Shown here: in pieces, positions 51,236 to 59,900 of the stretch
Layout: every line of letters starts with the position of its first letter
Position numbering within the stretch: position 1 is the stretch's first letter
Source: CAYQCE01 sp964415885
GTDB taxonomy: Bacteria; Zixibacteria; MSB-5A5; JAABVY01; JAHJOQ01
NCBI GenBank assembly: GCA_964415885.1
Contig: CAYQCE010000006.1
Location: forward strand, 28,932 to 92,931
Direction: 5' to 3'
Length of the DNA: 64,000 bases
The notes under the pieces: generated by a model
What the model was told of the DNA's origin: nothing
Seen by the model: only the letters and a program-made list of their open reading frames with translations
The model's database searches: none
Position numbers and translations under genes: made by a program

Positions 51236-52281
51236 TGCACAGAAGAGATGAGATAATTAAGCTGACCGCTATGGTTTCCTGCGCGGGGTGAGCCTCGAAA
51301 CTGGGAGCGGGTCCGCTCCGAGAGGTGCTCGCGCAGTTGCCGCAGGCAGCCAACCCTGATTTGATCGTCGGTTCCAACGCCGCCGATGATGCGGGAGTGT
51401 ATCGTCTAAACGAAACGCAGGCGCTGGTCGTGACGTGCGACTTCTTTCCGCCGATAGTCGACGATCCTTACATGTTCGGCCAGATCGCAGCCGCAAATGC
51501 TCTCTCCGATGTCTACGCCATGGGCGGTCGGCCTCTGGTTGCTTTGAACATCCTGTGCTTCCCGTACGGCAAGATCGATGACAGCATAATGGTGAAGCTG
51601 CTGACCGGCGGGCACGACAAGGTCGTGGAAGCCGGAGCTGTGGTCGCTGGCGGTCATTCGGTCAAAGACAGTGAGATGAAATACGGCCTTTCGGTAACGG
51701 GTATCGTAGAGATCAACAGAATCATGGCCAATTCGACTGCTCGCACCGGTGACAGGCTGATCCTGACAAAGGCACTCGGCACCGGTATTGTTTCTACGGC
51801 AATGAAGAAAGATATGGCGCCTGATCATCTCGTCGAGTGTACCGTTCAGCAGATGGCGCAACTGAACCGACACGCATCCGAGGTCGCGCTGAAATACCGT
51901 ACGTCCGCAATTACCGATATCACCGGTTTCGGTTTGATCGGGCATACGCTCGAAATTGCACAGGGTTCCTGTAAGGCGATCCGCATAGACAGCGAGTCGG
52001 TTCCAGTGATTGACGGTACAGCGGATCTTGCGATGAAGGGCTGTCTGACAGGCGGGGGGAACGACAACCGCAAATACGCCGAAGCGTGTGTCAAGTACGA
52101 AACCGATTTGCCGGAGTCGATGATACACGTGCTCCATGATCCGCAGACCTCGGGCGGGCTCCTGATTGCGATCCACCCGGATGACGCCGAATCGGCTATA
52201 GCCGAGATCAGGACTGAAATGACTGAAGCGGAAATCATCGGCGAAGTCATCGACGGGACACCGGGTATCACGATCATATGA
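51235..52281 (+). CDS. selD: Selenide, water dikinase (SelD), selenocysteine-containing
   Basis: 348 aa if the TGA at 51289-51291 is read as selenocysteine (Sec19). The N-terminus IIKLTAMVSCAG-Sec-ASKLGAGPL aligns with the Cys/Sec glycine-rich loop of SelD; without read-through the gene would lose this essential part. Downstream NAADDAGVYRL, DFFPPIVDDPYMFGQIAAANALSDVYAMGG and ITDITGFGLIGHTLE are standard. It makes selenophosphate from selenide and ATP. Coupled to yedF by TGATG; GGGAAGG lies upstream. A SECIS-like hairpin follows the TGA. Confidence 0.95.
51289..51325 (+). promoter_or_regulatory. Sec codon and bacterial SECIS-like element in selD
   Basis: TGA (51289-51291) is followed by a hairpin with stem GGAGCG/CGCTCC (51304-51309 and 51314-51319), apical loop GGTC (51310-51313), and a lower CCTC/GAGG helix. 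Loop GGUC and its distance of 18 nt from the UGA resemble the E. coli fdhF SECIS that binds SelB. Confidence 0.85.
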
Positions 52282-52359
52282 TTCCCACTCGAAACTGCTG
52301 ATTGACACCGTCCGATTCTCTGATTAGCTTCTAATACCAATTCAAACAGAGGGTTGAGT

Positions 52360-54156
52360 TTGCCCGGTTTATCATTCTATTTCCGCACGATACCTATCGA
52401 CCCTGATTGTAGTGAGAGACTCGCTGTAGCGGCAGACTCATTGAAGCTCTTTCCGGAATATCAAGTCGAACTTCTGTACGGCGATGATCACATACGTTTG
52501 TATTTCAGCGGCTATCCGGAATATCCCCAGACCACACTAAACACGAGTCGCTACTTCATTCTTCTCGAGGGCAAGATATATGACCGCGACGATAGTAAGG
52601 TGTCGCAGCTCTTATCAGAAGTCGCGGAGGCAGGTATCGAGTCTGGCAGAGACACGGCAGAGTTTGCCGAGTTTCTCGGGCAACGACTCTCGATGGCAGA
52701 CGGTGATTACAATATTGTCGTTATTGATAAGCGTGACGGTAACTTCCTGATTCTGAACGACTCATTCGGGAAACTCATGTTGTACAGGTATTCCGACGAG
52801 AAACAACTCGCGGTCTCACGGGAAGTGAAGTTCATTCAAAACGCGACCGGCATTTCGGAAATTGATTCGTACGGTGCCGCGGAATTCCTGATGCTCCGCC
52901 ATACCCTCGGCGGTAAAACTCTGCTGAAGAACGTACACCGCGTTCCGCATGGCTCGTTCATCAGATCAGTCGGCGCCATTGATCCACAGAGCCGGCCCTA
53001 CGTTGAATGGGATGTTGCGGAACAAGACTACGGTAGTAGCAGAACAGAAAATGCAAAACATCTGGCAGAGCTCTTCCTGATTGCTACAGCGAATAGAGAA
53101 AGAAAGAAATCCCAGCCTGTGTCTCTGCTCGGCCTTTCAGGTGGAATGGACTCCCGGTGCGTGCTCGGCTCCCTATACAGATGCGAATCCGATTTCGTGG
53201 CAGTGAGTACAATCTCGAATTCGAAAGCCAATCTGCACGATGTGAAGATTGCCGGTGAACTCGCGAGGTCGTTTGATACGGAATTCATAAGCTGGGTACT
53301 CAAGCCGACGCCGCTGAGTGATCGACAGAAACTCGTTGAGTGCAGGGATGGGCTGAACGGATGCCACATGGCTGTGGCGTTCCAGCTTTACCGGGAAACT
53401 TTGTCGAGATTTGGGTCTGGAACAAACTTCTATACCGGTGACGGCGGCGCACGAATAAAGACTCCATATCGGCTTTTCAAGAGATTTTCGTCACCGCGTG
53501 ACGTAATCGAATACGCATTTCTCAGAGTATCGAGGTTCAAGGTTAATGACGTCGCGGACCTGCTCGGCATAGACAAAGATTCTTTTCAAAAGTCGATGGA
53601 AGACGCAGTACTGGAATGTCCCGGAGAGAATCTTCAGGACAAGTACAATTACTTCGTGATATTCGATCGAAGAATGAGCTTTCTGTTTGAGGGAGAGGAG
53701 CGAACGCGTCTGTTCTACTGGACGGTCGCCCCATTCGAAGCACAACCGGTTTACGCATACGCGATGTGCCTGCCTGACATGATGAAGAAGAACTTTCGAC
53801 TCGCAATCGAGTTCGCAAGGCAGTTGGATCCTCGCCTGCTGAGTATCGAGTACGCCGATTTTCGGGCTCGCCCAAATTCAATCATAGCGCGGTTCAATCT
53901 AAATCTCAAGCGCTTCGTGCAGAATCACTATGCTATCTATGAACTCGCTAAGTACCTGAGGGGCATCGGCAGCCGTGGCAATGTTGCAAGAGCGAGCGTA
54001 GACGAAGAAACGAAACGGATAGCCGAAAGCTCAAAAGTCGTCGAGAGAACGATTGATAGTCAGAAACTGCGTGAGATTCTCAGCAGAGCGAACCTGCGGC
54101 AAAGCGAGTACGACGGCCTGTTCACTCTCATCAACTATATCGGCTACATCAAGTAA
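52360..54156 (+). CDS. Asparagine-synthase-like protein without the N-terminal glutaminase cysteine
   Basis: About 598 aa. The N-terminal half (1-200) resembles a class II glutaminase fold (GDYNIVVIDKRDGNFLILNDSFGKLMLYR) but begins MPG, not MCG, so it cannot use glutamine in the usual way. The second half has the PP-loop SGGMDS (260-265) of ATP-PPi synthetases. Such proteins form amides in diverse products or glycans. TTG at 52360 sits 6 nt after AGAGGG; TTG 52354 is possible. It is 78 bases behind selD with no obvious functional link. Confidence 0.85.
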   Translation: MPGLSFYFRTIPIDPDCSERLAVAADSLKLFPEYQVELLYGDDHIRLYFSGYPEYPQTTLNTSRYFILLEGKIYDRDDSKVSQLLSEVAEAGIESGRDTAEFAEFLGQRLSMADGDYNIVVIDKRDGNFLILNDSFGKLMLYRYSDEKQLAVSREVKFIQNATGISEIDSYGAAEFLMLRHTLGGKTLLKNVHRVPHGSFIRSVGAIDPQSRPYVEWDVAEQDYGSSRTENAKHLAELFLIATANRERKKSQPVSLLGLSGGMDSRCVLGSLYRCESDFVAVSTISNSKANLHDVKIAGELARSFDTEFISWVLKPTPLSDRQKLVECRDGLNGCHMAVAFQLYRETLSRFGSGTNFYTGDGGARIKTPYRLFKRFSSPRDVIEYAFLRVSRFKVNDVADLLGIDKDSFQKSMEDAVLECPGENLQDKYNYFVIFDRRMSFLFEGEERTRLFYWTVAPFEAQPVYAYAMCLPDMMKKNFRLAIEFARQLDPRLLSIEYADFRARPNSIIARFNLNLKRFVQNHYAIYELAKYLRGIGSRGNVARASVDEETKRIAESSKVVERTIDSQKLREILSRANLRQSEYDGLFTLINYIGYIK

Positions 54157-54240
54157 TGAAGCTGGCGTCCTGCAATGGATCACCGGTTGTGTTGTGGCGG
54201 AACCCGGACATTGCGGCTGGTTGAATGGGTCAGTCTCAAT

Positions 54241-54387
54241 GGAAAACGAGTCATCGCGAGAAGTCCCGCCATGGCGGACGACGCGGCGATCTCGCAGTTA
54301 GGCAACGTCATACGGCAAGATTGAGATTGCCGCGCTCGCTTCGCTCGCTCGCAAAGACCGTCGTCACGGGGTTTTTCACCAGGCCCA
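54241..54387. repeat. Degraded, inverted copy of the 182-bp element
   Basis: Read on the minus strand it gives GGGCCTGGTGAAAAA, CTTTGCGAGCGAGCGAAGCGAG, GCGGCAATCTCAA, GAGATCGCCGCG and TTCTCGCGATGAC, the same blocks as at 50581 and 57537. It lies in the 240-base gap between the asparagine-synthase-like gene and the convergent glycosyltransferase gene. Confidence 0.65.
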
Positions 54388-54397
54388 TTAAGGCTGG

Positions 54398-56101
54398 TCA
54401 CACGCAGACAGCATCATAGAGCCTGGTGTATTCGGCTATCGCGCGGTCCCAAGAGAATTTGTCGAGCATTCGGAAGCCGTTGAAAATCATCTCGGCGTAT
54501 TCATACTGATCCACCGTATAGAGCTCGATAGCCTCGCCAATCGCCTCCGCTGCGAGCGCCACCATCTCATCATACAGAGGCGTTCCCTTCCGATCGATGA
54601 CCCTGTCGCGCATTGGGGTGTACTTCGAGTAGTCGCAGGCGACTATCTTGCGCCAGCCGTCGACATCATGCTTCGAGTCCCGCTCGCGAAAGAGAAAACC
54701 GGTAGGAGGATCATCCGGCTGATGATATTTTCGAACGAGCTCCAGACCTGTGCTTCCGAGCATTTCGTCCGAATATGGCATCACCTGTTCGACGAGACCT
54801 CCGGTTGCGCGAGCAACGACGGGCATTCCCGCAAGGTATGCCTCGGTAGCACCACCGAACGGTTCGTACAGCGAGCACATGACCATATACGAGCTACCGC
54901 CCAGAATCGCGAGGAACGGTTCGAGTTCGAGACGGAACGGGAACACGATTACCTCACCGGGCCGCTCTTCGCAGAGCCTCTTCAAGAATCCCAGCCCTTC
55001 GAATCCCTCATCGCCCGGCATGGGCGTGAAGATATATCGCGCATTGCCCGCGGGTATCGAGCGGATCGCCTCAACTGCAATGTCGTAGCCCTTCTGGCGG
55101 GGGTCGTCACGCCCCATCAGGAAGAAAACCGGTATCTCCGGATCGGCCAAATCGAGACCATCACCCCAAGTCTCCAGATTTGTGTCAACCGAGATGCTCT
55201 CCAGATAGCGTGAGAGTACCTCGTTCAGATGCCTGCGCTTTCTCCATTTCTCCTTGCGGATAAGATCAAAGTCGCCGTCCTGTGCGCACTTCAGGGCTTC
55301 ATCCGAGAACGGGAACGTCTTAGCTCCGAAAATTCCATTGTCGACCCCGACTATTCCCTTGGACGCGAACAGGGGCTGCAGATGATCGGCGAATACATGC
55401 TTGTGCAGGGGATGATCGGTCAACTCCGCCGCGAAATTGCGCGATACGGTCGAAAGCGGCCCCGCTGTCTCGGGGATCATCCGCGACAGCACCGATGGAC
55501 CGTCCAAAATGTCGGCAGCAATCAATTGCGCCTCGGTATCGACTATTCCCCTGTCGTATGGGTTGTGGAGCGTCAGAAGCGACGCCGTGTTCGTTATACC
55601 GGTCTCGAGTTTTATCGTGTGTGCCACAGACGCAGCTTCCCAGTCCTGAAGGTGAAGGACCAGATCGGTCGTTAATCCGACAGCTTCGAGCACTTTGGGC
55701 ACCGCCGCACAAAAGAACAGCGAATCGACCAGCAGCTTGCCGGGGTTGTCCCGATCAATGTATGGATCGCGGTCTGCGAGGAAATGATGCTCGGACTTCA
55801 CAAGGTACGTATGGTAGCCCCGATTGTCGACATGCTCCAGAATCTCGGCTTCCCGTACGGTCGTGCCGAACTTGAACCTGACCGTCTTACCCGTGCTCTG
55901 AATCTCCGAACTCTGAGGCTTCTTCGTGGTGATCGCCGGAAAGTACGGAGCGATCGTGCAGCACGATTCGATGTCTGCGAGAAGCCTGGGGAAGATATTC
56001 ATCACTGCGGCAAGCCCGCCACACGGTGCAAACTCGCTCTCGTACGTGACAAACACAATCTTGCGCCTGGATTTCGATGGGCACGCGGATGGATTAGCCA
56101 A
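54398..56101 (-). CDS. GT5-like glycosyltransferase (glycogen/starch synthase homologue)
   Basis: 567 aa. N-terminal GT5 domain (KIVFVTYESEFAPCGGLAAVMNIFP) and C-terminal GT1 domain (FFLMGRDDPRQKGYDIAVEAI, LYEPFGGATEAYLAGMPVVARATGGL with the E-x7-E). The usual K-x-G-G-L motif that contacts ADP-glucose reads PCGGL, without its lysine, so the donor or activity may differ. About 80 residues longer than bacterial GlgA. TTG start with AAGGA 8 nt before it. It converges with the preceding gene; no other glycogen gene is near. Confidence 0.85.
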   Translation of the reverse strand: MANPSACPSKSRRKIVFVTYESEFAPCGGLAAVMNIFPRLLADIESCCTIAPYFPAITTKKPQSSEIQSTGKTVRFKFGTTVREAEILEHVDNRGYHTYLVKSEHHFLADRDPYIDRDNPGKLLVDSLFFCAAVPKVLEAVGLTTDLVLHLQDWEAASVAHTIKLETGITNTASLLTLHNPYDRGIVDTEAQLIAADILDGPSVLSRMIPETAGPLSTVSRNFAAELTDHPLHKHVFADHLQPLFASKGIVGVDNGIFGAKTFPFSDEALKCAQDGDFDLIRKEKWRKRRHLNEVLSRYLESISVDTNLETWGDGLDLADPEIPVFFLMGRDDPRQKGYDIAVEAIRSIPAGNARYIFTPMPGDEGFEGLGFLKRLCEERPGEVIVFPFRLELEPFLAILGGSSYMVMCSLYEPFGGATEAYLAGMPVVARATGGLVEQVMPYSDEMLGSTGLELVRKYHQPDDPPTGFLFRERDSKHDVDGWRKIVACDYSKYTPMRDRVIDRKGTPLYDEMVALAAEAIGEAIELYTVDQYEYAEMIFNGFRMLDKFSWDRAIAEYTRLYDAVCV

Positions 56102-56206
56102 TGCCGGGTTCCTTTCCTGTCCTCGGGTATAGTTGGTTGATGGCCCGCTGACACGGATATGATAAAGAAACCGGACCTGTGTTGCAAGTAATGTCTATCA
56201 GAAAGA

Positions 56207-56237
56207 AATACCCGCCGGGACAATTCCGGCGGGTATT
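56207..56237 (-). terminator. Terminator of the DUF2089 operon
   Basis: Perfect 12-bp stem AATACCCGCCGG / CCGGCGGGTATT with a 7-nt loop, followed on the minus strand by TTTCTTTCTG. It lies 22 bases past the stop at 56260. Confidence 0.88.
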
Positions 56238-56259
56238 CGGAAACGCGTTGTCGGAAGGC

Positions 56260-56691
56260 TCACTCGCAGAATATCCGGACTTTCCCGTCCTCTGAATCAA
56301 TATCGATGCTCATCTCAGTGAGTGCCTCGATTAGCGGATCGAGATCCTCGGACTTGACATTCTTCAGATCAAGATCAAAGCCCTTCTCCCGCAATGCATG
56401 GTTCACCTTGCCGTGGGCATTGTGCGGCAGCACACTCGCGAGTTTTACACCCGCTCGGAGTAACTGCAACGGCACGCGCACATTGACCTTTTCCGGCTTG
56501 CCGTTCTCCACCGAGTCGATCTTCACGAGTAGATGCTGCGGCATCCTCGATTCAGGTTTGGGCTTCCCCTCGGCACTCTCGACTTTCGTTTCGTCTCTTT
56601 TCTCGATAGCATCCAGAAGCTCCTCGGCCTCATCCACGCTTATCTTCCCTTCCTTGAGCATCTTAAGAATCTGACTTCTGTCCTTACTCAT
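56260..56691 (-). CDS. SHOCT-like domain protein
   Basis: 143 aa. Residues 1-32 (ILKMLKEGKISVDEAEELLDAIE) form the short helical SHOCT-like oligomerisation domain found at the N-terminus of YvlB/LiaX-type envelope-stress proteins. The rest (about 55-143) is a compact alpha/beta domain (VNVRVPLQLLRAGVKLASVLP, LIEALTEMSIDIDSEDGKVRI). Third gene of a small operon with a DUF2089 regulator and a membrane protein, ending in a strong terminator. Confidence 0.82.
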   Translation of the reverse strand: MSKDRSQILKMLKEGKISVDEAEELLDAIEKRDETKVESAEGKPKPESRMPQHLLVKIDSVENGKPEKVNVRVPLQLLRAGVKLASVLPHNAHGKVNHALREKGFDLDLKNVKSEDLDPLIEALTEMSIDIDSEDGKVRIFCE

Positions 56692-56706
56692 GACAATTCC
56701 CTCCAG

Positions 56707-56976
56707 CTATGTGAATTCCAGAAAAACTACATCCTCACCGTCATTGACATCCACTTTCAACCCGCGCAGCGAACAAACCGTGACAAACATCGCGGGAATC
56801 CAGCGGATAACCGCTCTCGCTTTCCGGCTGACAAGCGAGACCATCACCAGAGAGACGAGTCCAACGACTGCGAGGAGAAGAACCACTGGCCAAAGAAGGA
56901 TAAGTGGTATCCACACTTTGACGCCGAGCCCCCGCTCGCCTCGGACTCTCAGCTTCATCCAAACAGGCGGCATCAT
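56707..56976 (-). CDS. Small membrane protein
   Basis: 89 aa with one or two hydrophobic helices (about 22-50 and 58-70) and a soluble, acidic C-terminus (VDVNDGEDVVFLEFT). Its ATG overlaps the DUF2089 stop by 4 nt, and the SHOCT-like gene begins 15 bases later. A role in membrane stress sensing is plausible from its neighbours, but no family is recognised. Confidence 0.75.
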   Translation of the reverse strand: MMPPVWMKLRVRGERGLGVKVWIPLILLWPVVLLLAVVGLVSLVMVSLVSRKARAVIRWIPAMFVTVCSLRGLKVDVNDGEDVVFLEFT

Positions 56977-57329
56977 TTCTTCAACCTTTCCAGAGCGTCC
57001 TTCACGCTGATCTCACCCCGATCAAGCATCTGCAGGACCTCCTCACTTCCACGGTCGGGCTTGACCTCGACAAAATCCAGTTTCTCCGAGAGCTTGTTGA
57101 GCCGTGCCTTGACCGTGGGATAGCTGATACCAAAAATTCTCTCCATCTCCTTGATCGAACCGTGACTCCGGACAAATGCCGCAATAAAAACCTGCTCATC
57201 CATGGAGAGCCTCGCCAGCGGGGGCAGCTCGAATTTGCCCTCGAGCGCGACATCGCTCTCCACGAACCTGATTCGCTCCACGATCACTTCTTCGTCTTGT
57301 GTCAACTGTTTCAACCGTTGCCAATTCAC
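56973..57329 (-). CDS. DUF2089-family DNA-binding regulator
   Basis: 118 aa. Central helix-turn-helix (FVRSHGSIKEMERIFGISYPTVKARLNKLSEKL, about 52-84) typical of DUF2089, then a C-terminal SHOCT-like helix pair (EEVLQMLDRGEISVKDALERL) that echoes the start of the third gene of the operon. It probably controls its own operon. GTG start, GGAGG 10 nt upstream. Confidence 0.85.
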   Translation of the reverse strand: MNWQRLKQLTQDEEVIVERIRFVESDVALEGKFELPPLARLSMDEQVFIAAFVRSHGSIKEMERIFGISYPTVKARLNKLSEKLDFVEVKPDRGSEEVLQMLDRGEISVKDALERLKK

Positions 57330-57755
57330 TGCTATTCATCCTCCAATATATCCATTTTCTTAATCTATCTACGCAACGCACATCAATAAAGTTTCATATA
57401 CTGCGAATATATATCAACTTTTTTAATATACAAACAGGATGTTTGTACAAAAAACTGACATTGCACCGGGATATTGGTGGATTCTCGACGTAATCCGTTG
57501 AATAGCAATACAATAAGAAGGCCGGACCATGAGAAGCCTGTTGAGGAACCCCAAAACCTCAGTCTTTGCGAGTGAGCGTTGTGAGCGTGGCAATCTCAAA
57601 GCAGCCGTATAGTATTGCCCGACCATGAGATAGCCGCGTCGTCCCGCTATTGCGGGATTCCTCGCGATGACAGCTCTTCCAGCGATACGAACTTTTTCAA
57701 CAAGCCCCCGAGCGGAGGGGCCGGCCAGTTTGCTTACATATTATAGGGGCAGAAT
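57330..57755. other. Intergenic region with an AT-rich upstream stretch and a repeat element
   Basis: 57330-57430 is AT-rich and probably holds the promoter of the DUF2089 operon (several TATA-like tracts, none clearly spaced). 57537-57709 is a copy of the dispersed element. No gene is seen. Confidence 0.5.
57537..57709. repeat. Copy of the 182-bp inverted-repeat element
   Basis: Left end GCCTGTTGAGGAAC, right end CTTTTTCAACAAGCCCC; inside CTTTGCGAGTGAGCG, GTGGCAATCTC, AGCAGCCGTATAGTATT and CCTCGCGATGACAGC match the copy at 50581-50762 in the same orientation. Visible differences are mostly short indels and substitutions. Confidence 0.75.
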
Positions 57756-59669
57756 TCAGCAGTCACATGGTGCCGGCCCGCCATTGAAAACAAAGTCGAC
57801 GAGGTAGACTATATCCGATATGTCGACTCCATTAACGCAGTCGATATCTCCTGATTCCAGAGGAATCGGTTCGGGACCGCCCTGGAAGACGTATTCGATA
57901 AGATAGATTATGTCATCGATATCGGTCATCGAGTCTCCGTTAACATCGCCGCAGACAAAATCCGGGGTGCCATCGGTAACGGTGAGATAGCATCCGAGGG
58001 TATCCGTATTCGCCGGACTGTCCGAATCAGTAACTGCGATCATCGCGAACCATTCGCCGGTGACCAGCGGAGTTCCAGAGACCGTTCCCTCGCTCCCACC
58101 GGTGAACACAGTACCATACGGCACGTGTCCGAGCACTTTTTCCCAGAAATAAGGCTCTACTCCACCGATCGCCTCGAACTCGTAGAAGAACGGCTCATTG
58201 ATGATCGCTTCGGGGATGTTGTATGACACGAGATGAAATTCGCCGTCGCAGAGATCTCCCACGCCATCGAGATTCTCATCCCACTGCTCCGGGTTGTGAA
58301 TCGAGGGACAATTGTCGCAGACATCTCCGACGCCGTCACCGTCGGAATCACCCTGTCCCGAATTGGGCATGTTAGGACAGTTGTCGGCGAGATTCTCGAT
58401 TCCGTCGCCGTCTCTGTCGTCAGTATTGAGTTGGGCAACGACCGCGCAGGTAGCCTTTGTCATGCGGGTCATGTAGTTGAAGTCCATGTAGTTCATATTG
58501 TCGCTTGGTGAATGGTATACGGTTGAAAAGAAATACTCTTGAGAATAGCAGACATCGTAGCCATTCTGCTGAAACGGGTAGTGATCCGAGCTTCGCGAAT
58601 TTCCTGCAAGATGCCCATCGATATTGACATTGTCGTTTGCGAGATTATCCCATAGCTGGGCAAAGAACGGATTCGGACCATAGAATAGATCAGCGTCATA
58701 GTTGTTCTGATAATATCCGATCATATCCATATTGAGCATCACAACGATACTGTCTCCGTTTGCCGCAGCTTCATCGGCATAATGCCACGAACCGTGCAGG
58801 CCCTGCTCCTCGGCATCGAAAGCTATGAACACAATAGTCAGGTCTGTCTCGATATCTTTCATAACTCTCGCGATCTCCATCACTGCCGCGGTACCGGAAC
58901 CGTTGTCATCCGCGCCCGGCGATCCGGGGACGGCATCCCGATGGGCACCAACTACAATCTGCAACTGGTTTCCCGGAGATCCCGGTTTGACAGCTACGAC
59001 GTTCCTGCATATCGTTTGTTGCTGATAGATCAGGGCAGTAAAAACGTCGTAGAAGACATCTTCGTAGCCGAACTCCTCGAATTTGGACTTGATCCACTCA
59101 CCGCTCTCGTAGTTCTGTGTCGTACCCGTCACACGTTCCCCGTACGACTGCAGCTTGGCGACATACGAGTGAAGCGAATCCTGACTGATGCGCGATATTA
59201 TCGTGTCGAGATCGATATCAGTCCGAATGGAGATATTCTCCGGGGCAAGCGGCTCTTTATAGGTGAAGCGCATATCGCGGATCCGTATCGGGACAAGCTC
59301 GTGATATTCACTGCGGTCGGTAATTGCAGAGAAATCGACTCGCAGCAGCCTCAGGCTTCCTTCCTCGTAGACAAGCTCGTACTCATCCGCATTCTGCCGG
59401 TCATCCCGTTTGTCGATAGCGAGAGTAGATTTCTCGACATCCGTTGCTATGAACTCGAATTCGAGCCCGGATGAACGCAATTTCATCCCGGCGTCTTCAT
59501 CCACAATTACGAAAAATTCGTTCTCTTCCCGAAGGACGCCATCAGCACCAATCCCGGACAGTACTATAGCGTCATCATGGCTCTTGACAGTGACCTTGTA
59601 TAGATCTCCCGCGAAAGCACTACCGGCGAAGAGAATCGAAGCCAGCGTTGCGATTAGAAATAGTCTCAA
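57756..59669 (-). CDS. Secreted M28 metallopeptidase with TSP3-type repeats and dockerin-like domain
   Basis: About 637 aa. Signal peptide (FAGSAFAG). The M28 domain (about 195-415) has zinc ligands in GAHRD, GADDNG, DAEEQG, NMDMIG and YHSPSD. Then calcium-binding thrombospondin type 3 repeats (DRDGDGIENLADNCP, DSDGDGVGDVCDNCP; about 420-470), a beta domain, and a C-terminal dockerin type I-like pair (DVNGDSMTDIDDIIYLIEYV, then DCVNGVDISDIVYLVDFV). The start is a TTG 7 nt after AGGAG that gives a proper signal peptide; GTG 59741 is in frame upstream. An aminopeptidase-like extracellular role is likely. Confidence 0.92.
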   Translation of the reverse strand: MRLFLIATLASILFAGSAFAGDLYKVTVKSHDDAIVLSGIGADGVLREENEFFVIVDEDAGMKLRSSGLEFEFIATDVEKSTLAIDKRDDRQNADEYELVYEEGSLRLLRVDFSAITDRSEYHELVPIRIRDMRFTYKEPLAPENISIRTDIDLDTIISRISQDSLHSYVAKLQSYGERVTGTTQNYESGEWIKSKFEEFGYEDVFYDVFTALIYQQQTICRNVVAVKPGSPGNQLQIVVGAHRDAVPGSPGADDNGSGTAAVMEIARVMKDIETDLTIVFIAFDAEEQGLHGSWHYADEAAANGDSIVVMLNMDMIGYYQNNYDADLFYGPNPFFAQLWDNLANDNVNIDGHLAGNSRSSDHYPFQQNGYDVCYSQEYFFSTVYHSPSDNMNYMDFNYMTRMTKATCAVVAQLNTDDRDGDGIENLADNCPNMPNSGQGDSDGDGVGDVCDNCPSIHNPEQWDENLDGVGDLCDGEFHLVSYNIPEAIINEPFFYEFEAIGGVEPYFWEKVLGHVPYGTVFTGGSEGTVSGTPLVTGEWFAMIAVTDSDSPANTDTLGCYLTVTDGTPDFVCGDVNGDSMTDIDDIIYLIEYVFQGGPEPIPLESGDIDCVNGVDISDIVYLVDFVFNGGPAPCDC

Positions 59670-59900
59670 AATCTCGCTCCTGTCTATTCCAAAAGTGGGG
59701 TCTAATATCGAATTCGAGTTAACGTGTTCAATACTTGCCACAGGATCGCTTCATAACGATCCTCTTACAGGTGTACGTAGCCGGTGAGTATTCTGTCAAG
59801 TGTACTCAGCAGGATGCAAACCCATCCCGAGGCGATTTTGCACGGAGCTAACTACTGCTAATTATAGCACATTATTCAGATTCGTCAATATGATCCGGTA

